Made by a program: the position numbers and the translations under genes. Shown piece by piece: positions 11,685 to 21,533 of a stretch of 64,000 nucleotides of DNA; the first letter of the stretch is position 1; each line of letters starts with the position of its first letter. The notes under the pieces were generated by a model. That model was not told the origin of the DNA. It saw only the letters and a program-made list of their open reading frames with translations, and searched no databases. Source of the DNA: Isoetes taiwanensis (taxonomy: Eukaryota > Streptophyta > Lycopodiopsida > Isoetales > Isoetaceae); the NCBI GenBank assembly GCA_021234155.1, contig JAJEKV010000005.1:8054216-8118215 (forward strand), written 5' to 3'.

Positions 11685-14600
11685 TGGTTTCCAATAACAC
11701 ATCATTCATTTTGTATTTTTATTTTCTTGTTTACCTCAAAGTTTATCTATGCTTGCTTCTTTTGGGGCCCGAAGGGCCCAAATTTTTTTTTAATGTAACA
11801 ACCAACATGACTACTATTAACATTAATTAACACAAACCATTACATTCAACATGTTTAAATTAAAATCCCCCTAAGACCCCCTTTGGTTTGGGTGCATATT
11901 CACACAGGGGGTGACGTAGGGCAGCGAGAATATGCACACTTGCTGGAATAATTGGAGTCCATGTGTAAGGATTTCGTTTTCCAACTGTTTCAAATGGCTC
12001 ACATAAAGTTTGGTTGCAACTGAACATACACATGACATGGTAACAAAAACCTGCAATTGCATCCAATCCATTGCAAGAAATAAGGACCTGCACTTGGCCA
12101 GAACCACAAAGCTGCCTTCTGCTGTAGCTAAGGCATGGGCTACCCATATTTGAATCGAAATCTATCTAACATATATTTCCATGCAATAACAACCAGCAAA
12201 CAAGCACCTAGCACATTCACACTTACTTTACAGATATGATGTATCTCAAGGCATTGACGTCAAGACGAGCTGGAATAACGAATTTACTTCAAACTTCTTC
12301 ACATATCCAACACACAATCTATGCTATCTCACACAATATATTGGCATGCAATATAGCTTCGGCTACTCTAAACATGTCCATCCGCATGTAATGTCACAAG
12401 GCCGACCCCAACAACCACAAACCTGGTTTCACAGACTTGAGGGGGGTTGCTCATATTTGAATCCAAATCAACTGCCTCCTTTGCAAAGAACAATAGAACA
12501 GCGCTTAGCACTACATTCGACATTGGATCCCATTGGAATCCGAGAGCTTTGCACAACGAAATCAACTTATAGAGGCAATTTCATGGTCATTGCATCCTTC
12601 CGCTTCCAGGTTTGTTTTTCCCATTCTTACCACAAGAGAACAAAGACATAGGCGGACCATCTTTGCACCTGCAACAACTTCTAAAGGCATTAAAAATTTG
12701 AAATGTAACAATAGCAAGCACAGATAAGAGGAATTTGTGTCCAATATGATGCTTCCAACTCTGCTGGCAGAATGCAACCTCGTGCTATAGTTTCGCTCGC
12801 TCCTCGTAGTTCTTATCTCAACCTCAACCTCTTATCTCAGTAGTTCTGCTATAAATTATAAATCAGGAATAACTTAGAAGCCCTTTGCCCAGTGCCGGAT
12901 TTGCTGGTCCCTTGCCATAAAACTGCCCATGCTTGGAAGATAGAGCCTGCAAAAACCCCGATCTTCTGCCACCCTAAACCAGATCCGATTGCTTACCTTG
13001 GAGCCAAAGAATGGGCTGTTCATTCTGCAGAAACCATCATCGGGTGAATGCTTAACCTGAGAAGAGAATAGAGATAAAACCGAGTTGAGGAAGGAGGGAA
13101 TCGGCCGATTTGATCATGCCATAGCAGAGATGGTGAGAAGTCGGATCGATTGCAAAGGAAGAAGCCGGATTTGCTGGTCGCTGCCCTTTCGAAGCAGGTT
13201 TTGCCCTAAACCAATTTTCAACGTGAAAACCTAATGAAAATTTTAACTAGAACCTAACAATTTCATAAGTTCCAATAATTCCATAAGTTATTAATAAGTT
13301 AACCTTTTGTTTCCCTATACAAAATAGAAGTTGGGTCGAAATTTTTGGCATCGGTGCAATTTACTGCTGCCACGTGGATCCAGAACTTGGGTCTGCAATT
13401 CCGGCCTCCCGGTTACAAGCCGGTTGATCCTCTATTCTCAGATCAAATCAGGCACTCGAGTAAGAACTATAAAACTCTTCAAATATATCGAAACCGGAAC
13501 TTTATTGCAGATTTGAACTGTATTTTTAGGTCCCTGCATGAATCAAGTGCATCGCTGGCGAGCTGTTCAAATCCTCTCTATAAGTCCAGTGTTATTCAAA
13601 TCCGGTGCTGAAGCTTCTGCCGCATTTTAGGGAGTATCCCTAGACTCACGAAGCAAACTGAAGCGCCTACTAATGTCTTTCGTGACAAAGTAAAAAACAA
13701 GGCAAATCTGAAAATAAACATTGAAATTACAGCGGCTAAGTCAAGAATCACTGAACGGCATCTTAGGGCGTATTGTTAGACTCAAAAATCGCGAACCTGC
13801 TTCAGAAATCCGCCGAACTTGCTTCAGAAATCTGCTGTGCTGCAAAAAAAATTCTCCCCAACTTCTATTTTGTAGGGGAAACAAAAATGGTCCTCCATTC
13901 TGGCACTGCGGGAGACCTGCTCCCGGCTGCCGCCAGTCGCAGGACCCCTCCCTCCGTGCCAGAATGGAGTCCCATTTTCCTTTCCCCTATACATAAAAGA
14001 AAAGAGAAGAAAAAAGCAATAATAAAATAAAATAAAAAGGAGAACATTAATCTAGGAAAGACCATGTAGTGTGTAACAATGCTAAAACAAATGATTGTAT
14101 TGACGAGGATAATAAATATTATAAGTTTGCATTCACATAATAATTAATGCAAGGAGTAAACGCGAAGCGGTGCGGCTAGGCTTAAGTGGTATAACGGAAG
14201 TTATGAGCCTAATTGTGGTGTTGTTGGAGTAATGGACCAAGATAAGCTAATAAAATCATTTAAAATGATCGATCAGGAAAAACAAGGTTGAAAGGAAAAT
14301 TCTTTTTGCAAATAAATTAAGCACCAGTATTACCATAGGTCCATTGTGGCTCAAATTTAGACAACCTGTATATTGTTTGAGCATAGCTAGAGACTCCCCT
14401 TGCACTTGACAGAGATTTATGGTTCTGGGTGCAACGCATGCATGATCAAACACATGCATCTGAATAGCTTGTTCTGCAAAAAAAATCCCATTTCCTACTT
14501 GCTTCCTTTCTTTGAGAAGTAAGGCAAATATATCTGCAAGCATATCTGCATAATGTACCCCACAAAGCAATTTTTTGCCCTGGATAGACCAAGTGTTAGC

Positions 14601-15234
14601 CAAATGTGTGTCTACTGTGCTGAACTAACAAGTCCCAATCTATAAGTTAAGGTTAGAAGAACAAAGCCAATAAAAATCAGTTCAAGGATTGTTCCACTTT
14701 CCCTAAGCCATAGCATTTAATTCGAAAAGACCCTTATCCTAGAGTTGTGTGCACACTTGAAGTCCCAATAATCACTATAATGTCATGTGCATTGTGTTGG
14801 ATTTACAAGCCTTTATCAATTGGTGCCTTTATAAGTTAAGGCCAGCATTTTAGTGTTGTGTGCCCATATAAACTTCCGTCATGAAGTGTACAAATAGACG
14901 TTTGACACGGTGGTATGTATGACATTCAAGAAATGCAAAGGGATTTTATTCTATGTCGAGTGCTTGCATAAGCAATGGTTCCAGATACTTCGTATGCCAA
15001 ATATTTGCCACAAATTAGCAAATAAGGTTCAGATCAAAGAGTTCATTAAATGGTCCGGGCAACCTGTTGTTGGGCAAGCATGGCTGGCACCCTTCCCAAA
15101 GCCAAACATGGCCAGAACTTTGCACTGCCACCTCACCAAAGGGGAGAGGCCCAACCCCAGGAGGCGGACCTCAAAAAAGTTCCCGAGGCAGCCGTGTCTA
15201 GCAGCTCCCCCGGGGTCAGGAGAAATGACCACTC
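11685..15234. other. CACTA interior, no recognisable gene
   Basis: I see no convincing coding sequence. One local structure stands out. About 30-bp arms at 13885-13917 and 13950-13981 (around CCATTCTGGCAC / GTGCCAGAATGG) form a GC-rich hairpin, perhaps the core of a small MITE-like insert. The remainder is AT-rich with scattered stops in all frames. Confidence 0.45.
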
Positions 15235-15725
15235 AAACATTGACAAAACGTGTGACACTAAAGATGCTATTATATTTGATGCTAATAACACCACCTATAA
15301 TGTCACAAGTGGGTCTTAACACTAACACTGATGTTATATGTGTAGCAACTACTGACACTATATTTGATGCTAATAACAACACTTATAATGTCACTGATGG
15401 ACAATGACACTGAGACTGGTGTTATATATGTGACAACTACTGACACTATATATGACGCTAATAGCACCACCTATAATGTCACAAGTGGGCACTGACACTA
15501 ACACTGATGCTATATGTGCAACAACTGGTGACGCTATACTTGATGCTAATAGCAACATCTATAGTGTCGTAACCAAGTTACTGACATTGTTGGTGACACA
15601 AAGAGTGAGGCTATAGGTGACACAAATTGTGGCATCTGTAGCATCACTTCTGTAAAAATGTCACTAATAATGTCATAGTGTACACTTTTCAATATTGTGG
15701 TGACGTTTTGGTGACATTAATGGAC
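15235..15725. repeat. CACTA right subterminal repeat array
   Basis: Units of roughly 60-90 bp combining 'tgacactata', 'gatgctaataacacca', 'cctataatgtcac' and 'acactgatgttatatgt' repeat four to five times. Every unit carries TGACA/TGTCA. It is the partner of the array at 5705-6270. Confidence 0.8.
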
Positions 15726-15741
15726 CCCTTCTCTTGTAGTG

Positions 15742-16000
15742 ACAGTATCTCCCTGCCCCCAATGTATGGGTGTTTCCTGGCTATCAGTAACCCTTGCAGT
15801 GCCTTTGTCCTCGGTTTCTTCATTCACGACCTGTCTTGTTCTCCTGCATGCAAGGATGAGCTCCAATTAACAACTGAAATGTAATAGGATAACAGGCACC
15901 TTTTGTATGTTAGAGTTTGTGCTGGCACTTCTTTATCTGCATTGTCTTCTTCATCAGATTCACTAAGTACAACCATTAGCTGCCTTCTTTTTCTGCAGAC
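15742..16000 (-). CDS. Element B phosphatase-like gene, upstream exon pieces
   Basis: Minus-strand sequence from about 15835 to 15742 (QVVNEETEDKGTARV..., ending IHWGQGDTV) is in frame with the exon that resumes at 5690 (KDVSDYGYQHSPS) when the CACTA element and one ACA are removed. Further upstream (about 15995-15900) is an acidic segment LSESDEEDNADKE with a possible GT donor after it. This resembles the acidic SESEPEEEEDEDLQ stretch in element D. The phosphatase-like protein therefore had a long, charged, low-complexity N-terminal part. Confidence 0.6.
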
Positions 16001-16299
16001 AAGTTTTTACAAAAGCCTAAGTTGAATGAATAATCCAAACCAAGATTTGCACATTAAAGGCGGAATAAAACAGGGATCAAATATATTAATTGTTTGAACA
16101 AAAACCTTTTGGCTGATGGTTTAGGGTTGTCTTGCAAAATCAAGGTTTGCTGGCCTGAAATACATAAGGCAAAATTACATTAGCCTTGTTTTTTTTTTCC
16201 AAATGACACTTCTATAGGGACGTCCTCATCAAGGTCATTTTCTGACTCACCCTCACTTTCTTCTTCCACAACCTTCCTGGCCCCTTGACCAGGTGTCAA

Positions 16300-17992
16300 C
16301 TTTGCTCACACTTAACGACCGGTGCAAATCGATTGCCAACATCTTCGCCATCGTTTTCCTTTCTTTCCCGCAAAGAAAGTGTTAGAGGAGGCCTTTGTAG
16401 AGGCAAAATTTCTGAATTTGGAACTATAATATAATTGTTGGCACCATCGATTACTACTTGAATCTCCCTTGGATTACTCAGATGCGTTGGTGTCTCCAAA
16501 GATCTTTGTCTTTGCCAGTCTTTGCCGGTGTCTTTGAAGATCTTTGGTAGTTTGTTTGTCCAATGTCTACAGCACCTTCTAATGCTGCCAATTCAAAATC
16601 AGAGCCTGAAAACAGGCATGTACCTTTTTTCCCATGTCTTGGCTGTGGAGTGTGAACCCTTGTGGACTTGTGCTTGGCTGATCCTGGGGTCCTTTTACTT
16701 TTTGGTGTGTTGACCTGCTTCCTTTTCCTGCTGCTATCAGGAGTTGTGGCTACATGCTCATCAACATCAATTATCTTCTTCTCGGTTTTGTGAGATGCTC
16801 CAGCATGCAACACTTCCTGCTTTACTGTATTAAGCTTACCTATTTCCTGCACTAACCCTGTAGGAATGGTCTCTGTGCACTTTCGGGCAAAGATCCTTTT
16901 TCCATGAGCAAACTGGTGCAGCTAACGTGATAATGATGTCCACATTTCATCCGCAGGCTGAGGGTGTAATCATCCTGGAATGCAAGACCACAGGTGGAGC
17001 ATCTCTCCTCATCTCCAATTGGCAATCGGAATGGTATTGGAGTGATGCTGACCAGCTGATCATTTCTCTTGGTCATCTCCCTCAGACTCGTTGTTGGCAA
17101 TCTCAGCAGTTAGTGCAGCCACATTTTCTACACAGGTTTGATCTATTGGCCCACCCCCCATTTCAAGTAGGGACTTCAGCATATATTCTGCCATATCTTT
17201 CTCCCTCTCCAAAGAATGAATCTCAACAAAGACACGCATTAGGATCTGGCGATTAGCTTGAAGGCGTGCAATATTATCCTTTATGGTCTTCAACTTCCCC
17301 TCTGCGGTAGAAGAAGCTTCCCTTTGCACGAGATTGTGCGGCTCGCTCCTTCTTTGACACTAGGTCATTCTCAACTGCATTTTTAGGGCTTCCTGCATAT
17401 CTTGGATCATGCTTTCCGGACGGGAAATATTTTCCTCATAAAAGCCGAGAATCTTTGCTTTGGACACATTGCAATTACTCTGAATGACAACCTCCCTTCT
17501 AATTTTACTGGCCGATTACTGCTTTGCTTTCAAATGCTATTATGCGCTATGATTTGTTTGGGTTCTGCTTGTGTTCCACAGGGGCGGTGTGCTAGGTTCA
17601 CTCTTGACCTTGCTCGAATAGGCTCTCGCTTTTTTTGCTTGCCACTTCTTTGCCCAATTGACCTTGAAATTTTCGGGATCCTGCTTGGCCCTCTGGCAGT
17701 TGTTGAATGCAAATAAAAAGGAAACCGTCTTCCTTACTTCTCTATTCTTCAACCCTTCTGGGTATATCTTGCTCAACAGCTCAATTAGAGCTTCTTCATG
17801 CTCTGGCCTTATTTTGTCGATGGATGTCTTGTTGGGAATGACACCATTGGTGTCCCAGACCTTATTATACTCTGCTGCAGATATCACATCCGTTCGAAAT
17901 TGAGAGGGATGCACACCCTCGTTTGATAGACCCGCATAAGCATGGAAGTCCTCCTCAGTTCGGCAATCAGCCAGGTCCGGTCTTAGGGGCAC
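16300..17992 (-). pseudogene. Element B coiled-coil/RING-H2 accessory protein, frameshifted
   Basis: The order on the minus strand starts with an N-terminal domain (17992-17640; ...NREVRKTVSFLFAFNNC) that matches A's ...NNEVRKQVAYAFAWENC. A coiled coil follows (about 17330-17070, LKTIKDNIARLQANRQ...). A RING half follows at about 17010-16900, with Cys-x2-Cys and Cys-x-His-x2-His-x2-Cys (CSTCGLAFQDDYTLSLRMKC, then GHHYHVSC). A basic tail rich in KRKQ/TPKSKR ends the series. The blocks lie in different frames; a frameshift follows the first six RING ligands and only one Cys of the last pair remains nearby. Whether it was one protein with the phosphatase-like domain or a neighbouring gene is open. 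RING suggests ubiquitin or SUMO ligase activity, which is inference. Confidence 0.6.
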
Positions 17993-17999
17993 GTTCCTT

Positions 18000-18454
18000 C
18001 TGGGCTGAAAGAAATCAAGAAAAACAAATTAACAGGGCATCGTAAGCCATCAAAATTGGCAGTGCATTTTTTTACCCTGCGCATGGCATCCATTGGAATT
18101 GCTGGCTGAGCCGGCGGATTAACAACCTTCTTCACCATAGTGCGTTTGAGTTTTGGAATACTAGTGTGAATGCGGAAATTCTCGAGCTTCTTCTCCGCGG
18201 GCTATTTGGCCGGAGTAGCAAAAGGTGGGGAGCACGGTTGCAAATTACAAATTCAAAAATCCCTTCGGGTCACAGTCATTAGTTACGGTGGGCGGTAAGC
18301 AGGTTATGATTGAAACGGGTACGCCCTATGTGAAGTGACGGGCATAGGCAGGGTTAGACTTCATTTGGTGAAGGGTGGAAAAAAATAGTATGAAGGATGC
18401 TGGTGCTGGGTTCAGCACCGCGTTTATTTGATACCCACCAGCATACTTTCACCC
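18000..18454. other. Element B right subterminal region
   Basis: No gene follows the accessory gene start. A small hairpin (GGTGCTG...CAGCACC, about 18399-18416) lies just inside the right terminal repeat at 18427-18454. Confidence 0.5.
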
Positions 18455-18458
18455 TGTG

Positions 18459-19317
18459 GCCAAAACTTTTTTGCATCATCCAAGTATGGTGTTTCTTGAG
18501 TGCAGCCTGAACAAAGAAAGCATCATGCTTCATAACATCGGAAACATACAAATGAACAGTTTTTTTCAGCTCGCCATTGACTTTCACCAATGTTATATGC
18601 AACAAACTAGTTATCTGGTCATTGTTCCAATGCTCGGACTGAACCTCCCTGAGCGGCTGCAAAGTATAGTTCTCTGCAAAGTCCATTACTGACAAAATAG
18701 AATCATCTCTCAAATTTTGCACTGATTTCTTGAATTGTTTGCTCTGCCAACTTGCTGAAAAGTTGTGAATAGTGAACTTTGTAAGGTGATGAAACATCTT
18801 GTCAAGCAATGTACTTGGACTCCCGCTTTCAGTAACAAGCTTCAGCCTCCTTGAAGTGCCAGCTTTGGAAGGTTCGTTCACGTACTTGTAAACTTGCCAT
18901 TCAATGTTCTCATTCTGCGACTCTTTCTCCTTAGAACAGATTTAAATATTTTCAGTGCCACAGCTCTGGCACTCTCCCTTGACACAATCTAAACTATGCC
19001 ACTCTTCGCCTTCCTTGTCACAGACTGTAGCTCTCCACATAGTGCTAACATTTTGAAATGTTTTAGAAGGAGCTTGGCAGACACCATTGTTCTCATCTGC
19101 TGCACAAACACCATAAGAACATGTACAATTGGAATGAAATTTGCTCCTTAAGACGCTAAATGCTTTTCTGTATAGCTCAACTTGTTCATGTGTCACGCAA
19201 CGGCATGTGTTCCTCTCTTTCAACCTTCTCACACATGTAGGCTTAAGCAGCTCGAATATTCTGACGCTAATCTTCACTTCAGGATGTTCATCTTTGAACA
19301 TCTCATACAATTCACTC
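18459..19317 (-). pseudogene. Element C transposase, N-terminal and middle part
   Basis: An acceptor AG precedes SELYEMFKDEHP (19317 downward), matching the start of exon 2 in copies A and D. RLKERNTCRCVTHEQ follows, then a Cys-rich block and VCDKEGEEWHSLDCVKGEC. After an in-frame TAA at 18942-18944 comes EWQVYKYVNE, then ILSVMDFAENY and KHDAFFVQAALKKHHTWMMQ. It ends in GH at the B insertion and resumes at 712 with IKYHVMWSDG. The introns that A has between exons 2, 3 and 4 are absent here. The first exon and the right terminus of C were not found to the right. Confidence 0.8.
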
Positions 19318-20452
19318 TACAAGGAAAAAAGCGGCATGTATAAGTAAAACATAAATTAAAACTACTTACGAATTCAAAGACCAGGCATCGACTATTAGAA
19401 TTGCTACTAAAGGTTGTAAAGGAGACAATGTAAGGAGTAGCTCCACCAGTCCCAATTTTCAAGAAAGATGGCCATGGAAGTAGCCACAAGGTGTTGTGAT
19501 TATACTTGGTCATTATTGTAAATGGTTATATTTCCCAACAATTTTTCATTTAAATTGTTGCTGGACAAGTAATTGAAAATAAAATGAATCAACAGACATT
19601 TTTTTCTAGCAATGGCATGTGTTATTGTGTTATTGAACAGAGTCTTGGTTGGTTTGCATATCTATCTTGCCTGTCATTCGACTCAACATTATTAAGATAA
19701 TGTAGTAGAAGACTAGTGAGATGTCATGCATATCCAAAATAACTTATATTTTTGTTGGTATATGAGAGAGCGATGGATACTTATGCTGTGTGCAGACGAA
19801 TACTTATGCTGTGCAGCAAATAACAGGCCGAGCGAGAATCTGTATACTGTGCAGCAGAATTTAGGGTAAGAGTCACGTCTTTGATGAGGAAAGCCTACAG
19901 GATGGGGTCCTCTCATAAACTAGAAAATTGTGGTAATATGTTTGTTAATGAATTGTTAGACCCTATGCTTTTGCTTCTATTCCATCCACAGAATCAAGGT
20001 AAATGGTTTGGAGAAGTTTTAGTAGGTTCAATGGTAAGGTGCATAAGCTAGCTATGTTTTTTTCTATGAATTTATAATTTACACTGCAAATGAAGGTGTT
20101 GGTTCTTCTATTTTGGACAATTTGAAACATGATTAATACAATAAGATTAAAATAATGATCAAGTTTTTTGATAAGTTGCGGGAAACCATCCACAATCAAA
20201 AGCTTGACTACGGACACATTGTCCACAGGATAGAAACACATTGTACAACATTTTTGAATAATAAATTAATACTACACCTTAATACATAACTCATACTTTG
20301 CATAGTGTTAGATAATCACAAGTGTTACATAAATACCTTATAGACATGATAAAATGCTTTATTTATTGTAGGGAAACAAATTTCAAGAACTACAATGTTT
20401 GCATGATATCTTCTTATAAGAATGAAGAACCTCAAATGGTGAAACATATCTT
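19318..20452. other. No gene; expected intron and 5' side of element C
   Basis: A first exon and a GGGT-type terminus would be expected here but are not visible. The sequence is AT-rich, with a small duplication 'atacttatgctgtg' near 19780-19815. C was probably broken by a later insertion or deletion. Confidence 0.4.
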
Positions 20453-20520
20453 CTAGTAACGGTGCCCAGCGCTGCTGGGTATAATTTTGAACTTGTAAGT
20501 GTTGGAAAACTGCGTACAGT
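20453..20520 (-). mobile_element. Helitron 3' end without a visible partner
   Basis: CTAG at 20453-20456 followed by TAACGGTGCCCAGCGCTGCTGGG is the minus-strand Helitron 3' terminus (hairpin plus CTAG), with A before it. No matching 5' end (TCYTATATTATAA) was found on the right before 33742, so the element may be truncated or have diverged. Confidence 0.65.
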
Positions 20521-21212
20521 AACTTCTAGACCATTGTAACTGTGCATTTGCATAGAATAACTTCTAGGCCATTGGATCACTTTGAGAACATGTAGATTGC
20601 AAGTGACCATGTGTATGAGGTGTTGATGTCGTGTATTGAATCTCATATTGTCACTCTCTCTTGCTGCTTGTATATGAATGTGGATGTGTTGTGGCTATGC
20701 CCCTCCGATTCTTGAAAAACTGAACTTTCCAGGGGGGAAATAGATGGGGCGATTTAGGTGAGATCCAATTCTAATGGGGACTTGACCTTTCATTCACTCG
20801 TGTGATTCGGGCGGTCCAGTATGGATGTGTTGTGAACAACACCACACCGTTTGAAGGCATTGCATTATTTAGTTTGATCTTAGACAATTCTTTCATTGTG
20901 TATTGCACCTTATTTATAGCTACCTTTAAAAGTACTTTGCACCTATAGTTGGAGCTACCCTAAAATCTACTTGGATGTTATTAATTGTGTGTGTAAATAA
21001 AATGTGAAACATGTGTCCATGACTCTACAATATTAGAGTAGGCACACATGGGATACATATATTCAAGAAAATCCATGAAGCTGTGTTTTGAACCATTAAT
21101 AAGTATATTGCAAAACAATGGTCTAGTCTTAATCAAAGAAAGGAAAGAAAAGTTACAGTGGGCCAAACTGGTAAGAAGTTAGCAAGCCCTTATCCCACGC
21201 TTCCTTTCATGT
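20521..21212. other. No gene; left flank of element D
   Basis: No coding sequence is seen. The last 60 bases (from about 21155) contain the phrase 'gggccaaactggtaag...agcaagcccttatcccacgc', which recurs to the right of D. Confidence 0.4.
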
Positions 21213-21216
21213 TTGT
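21155..21216. repeat. Target tandem-repeat unit left of element D
   Basis: This unit continues in near-tandem copies at 33200-33375 ('gggccaaactggtaag', 'gagcaagcc.ttatcccatgcttcc', 'tgtttgtagtta'). D is therefore inserted into a short tandem repeat of roughly 65-80 bp. Confidence 0.65.
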
Positions 21217-21533
21217 GGGTAAAAGCACGAAAGGGTGTACGTACATCGTACTGAATTGAAGGACGAATTTGTGCTTTTTTGGGGTACATTTTAGATGTAT
21301 ATCAAGATACTATGGTTTGTCGTTTTGTGTCAGATATGCAATGATTGCAAGATCATCCCTGACATTCCTCCCGAAATTCTTGGCTAACCACCGAACCACC
21401 GAACCAATTCGAATGGATCCGTCCCTCCCTTTCCGAAATTCCCCCCTTTCACAGGACGAACACCGAACGAATTCCAGAAGCAAACACATGCCAATTGAAT
21501 CTACAAGAAATACAAATCAATTTCAATCTGTTC

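Larger units (their letters stand above)
5694..15741. mobile_element. CACTA (EnSpm) element with captured gene fragments
   Basis: The ends are CACTACAAGAGAAGGGGTCC at 5694 and its inverse ending TAGTG at 15741. The 3-bp target duplication ACA lies at 5691-5693 and 15742-15744. Both subterminal regions are packed with TGTCA/TGACA motifs, as is typical of CACTA elements. No CACTA transposase was recognised, so it looks non-autonomous. Inside are fragments of a myosin XI gene (+), NOP9/APUM23-like fragments (-) and a Helitron (8915-11684). It interrupts an exon of B's phosphatase-like gene: removing it with one ACA leaves the reading frame open. Confidence 0.9.
713..18454 (+). mobile_element. 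Element B: GGGTG-terminus multigene DNA transposon, 4-bp TSD
   Basis: The ends are a 28-bp perfect inverted repeat starting GGGTGAAAGTATG (713-740 and 18427-18454). The flanks are TGTG on both sides (709-712 and 18455-18458). Deleting the element and one TGTG rejoins the transposase frame of element C, which fixes the boundaries to the base. Inside are a decayed transposase (1047-4471, +), a phosphatase-like gene (4766-5693, -) and a coiled-coil/RING accessory gene (-, up to 17992). About 10 kb of the length is a CACTA element (5694-15741), so the original element was about 7.7 kb, close to the 6.9 kb of copy A. Confidence 0.9.
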
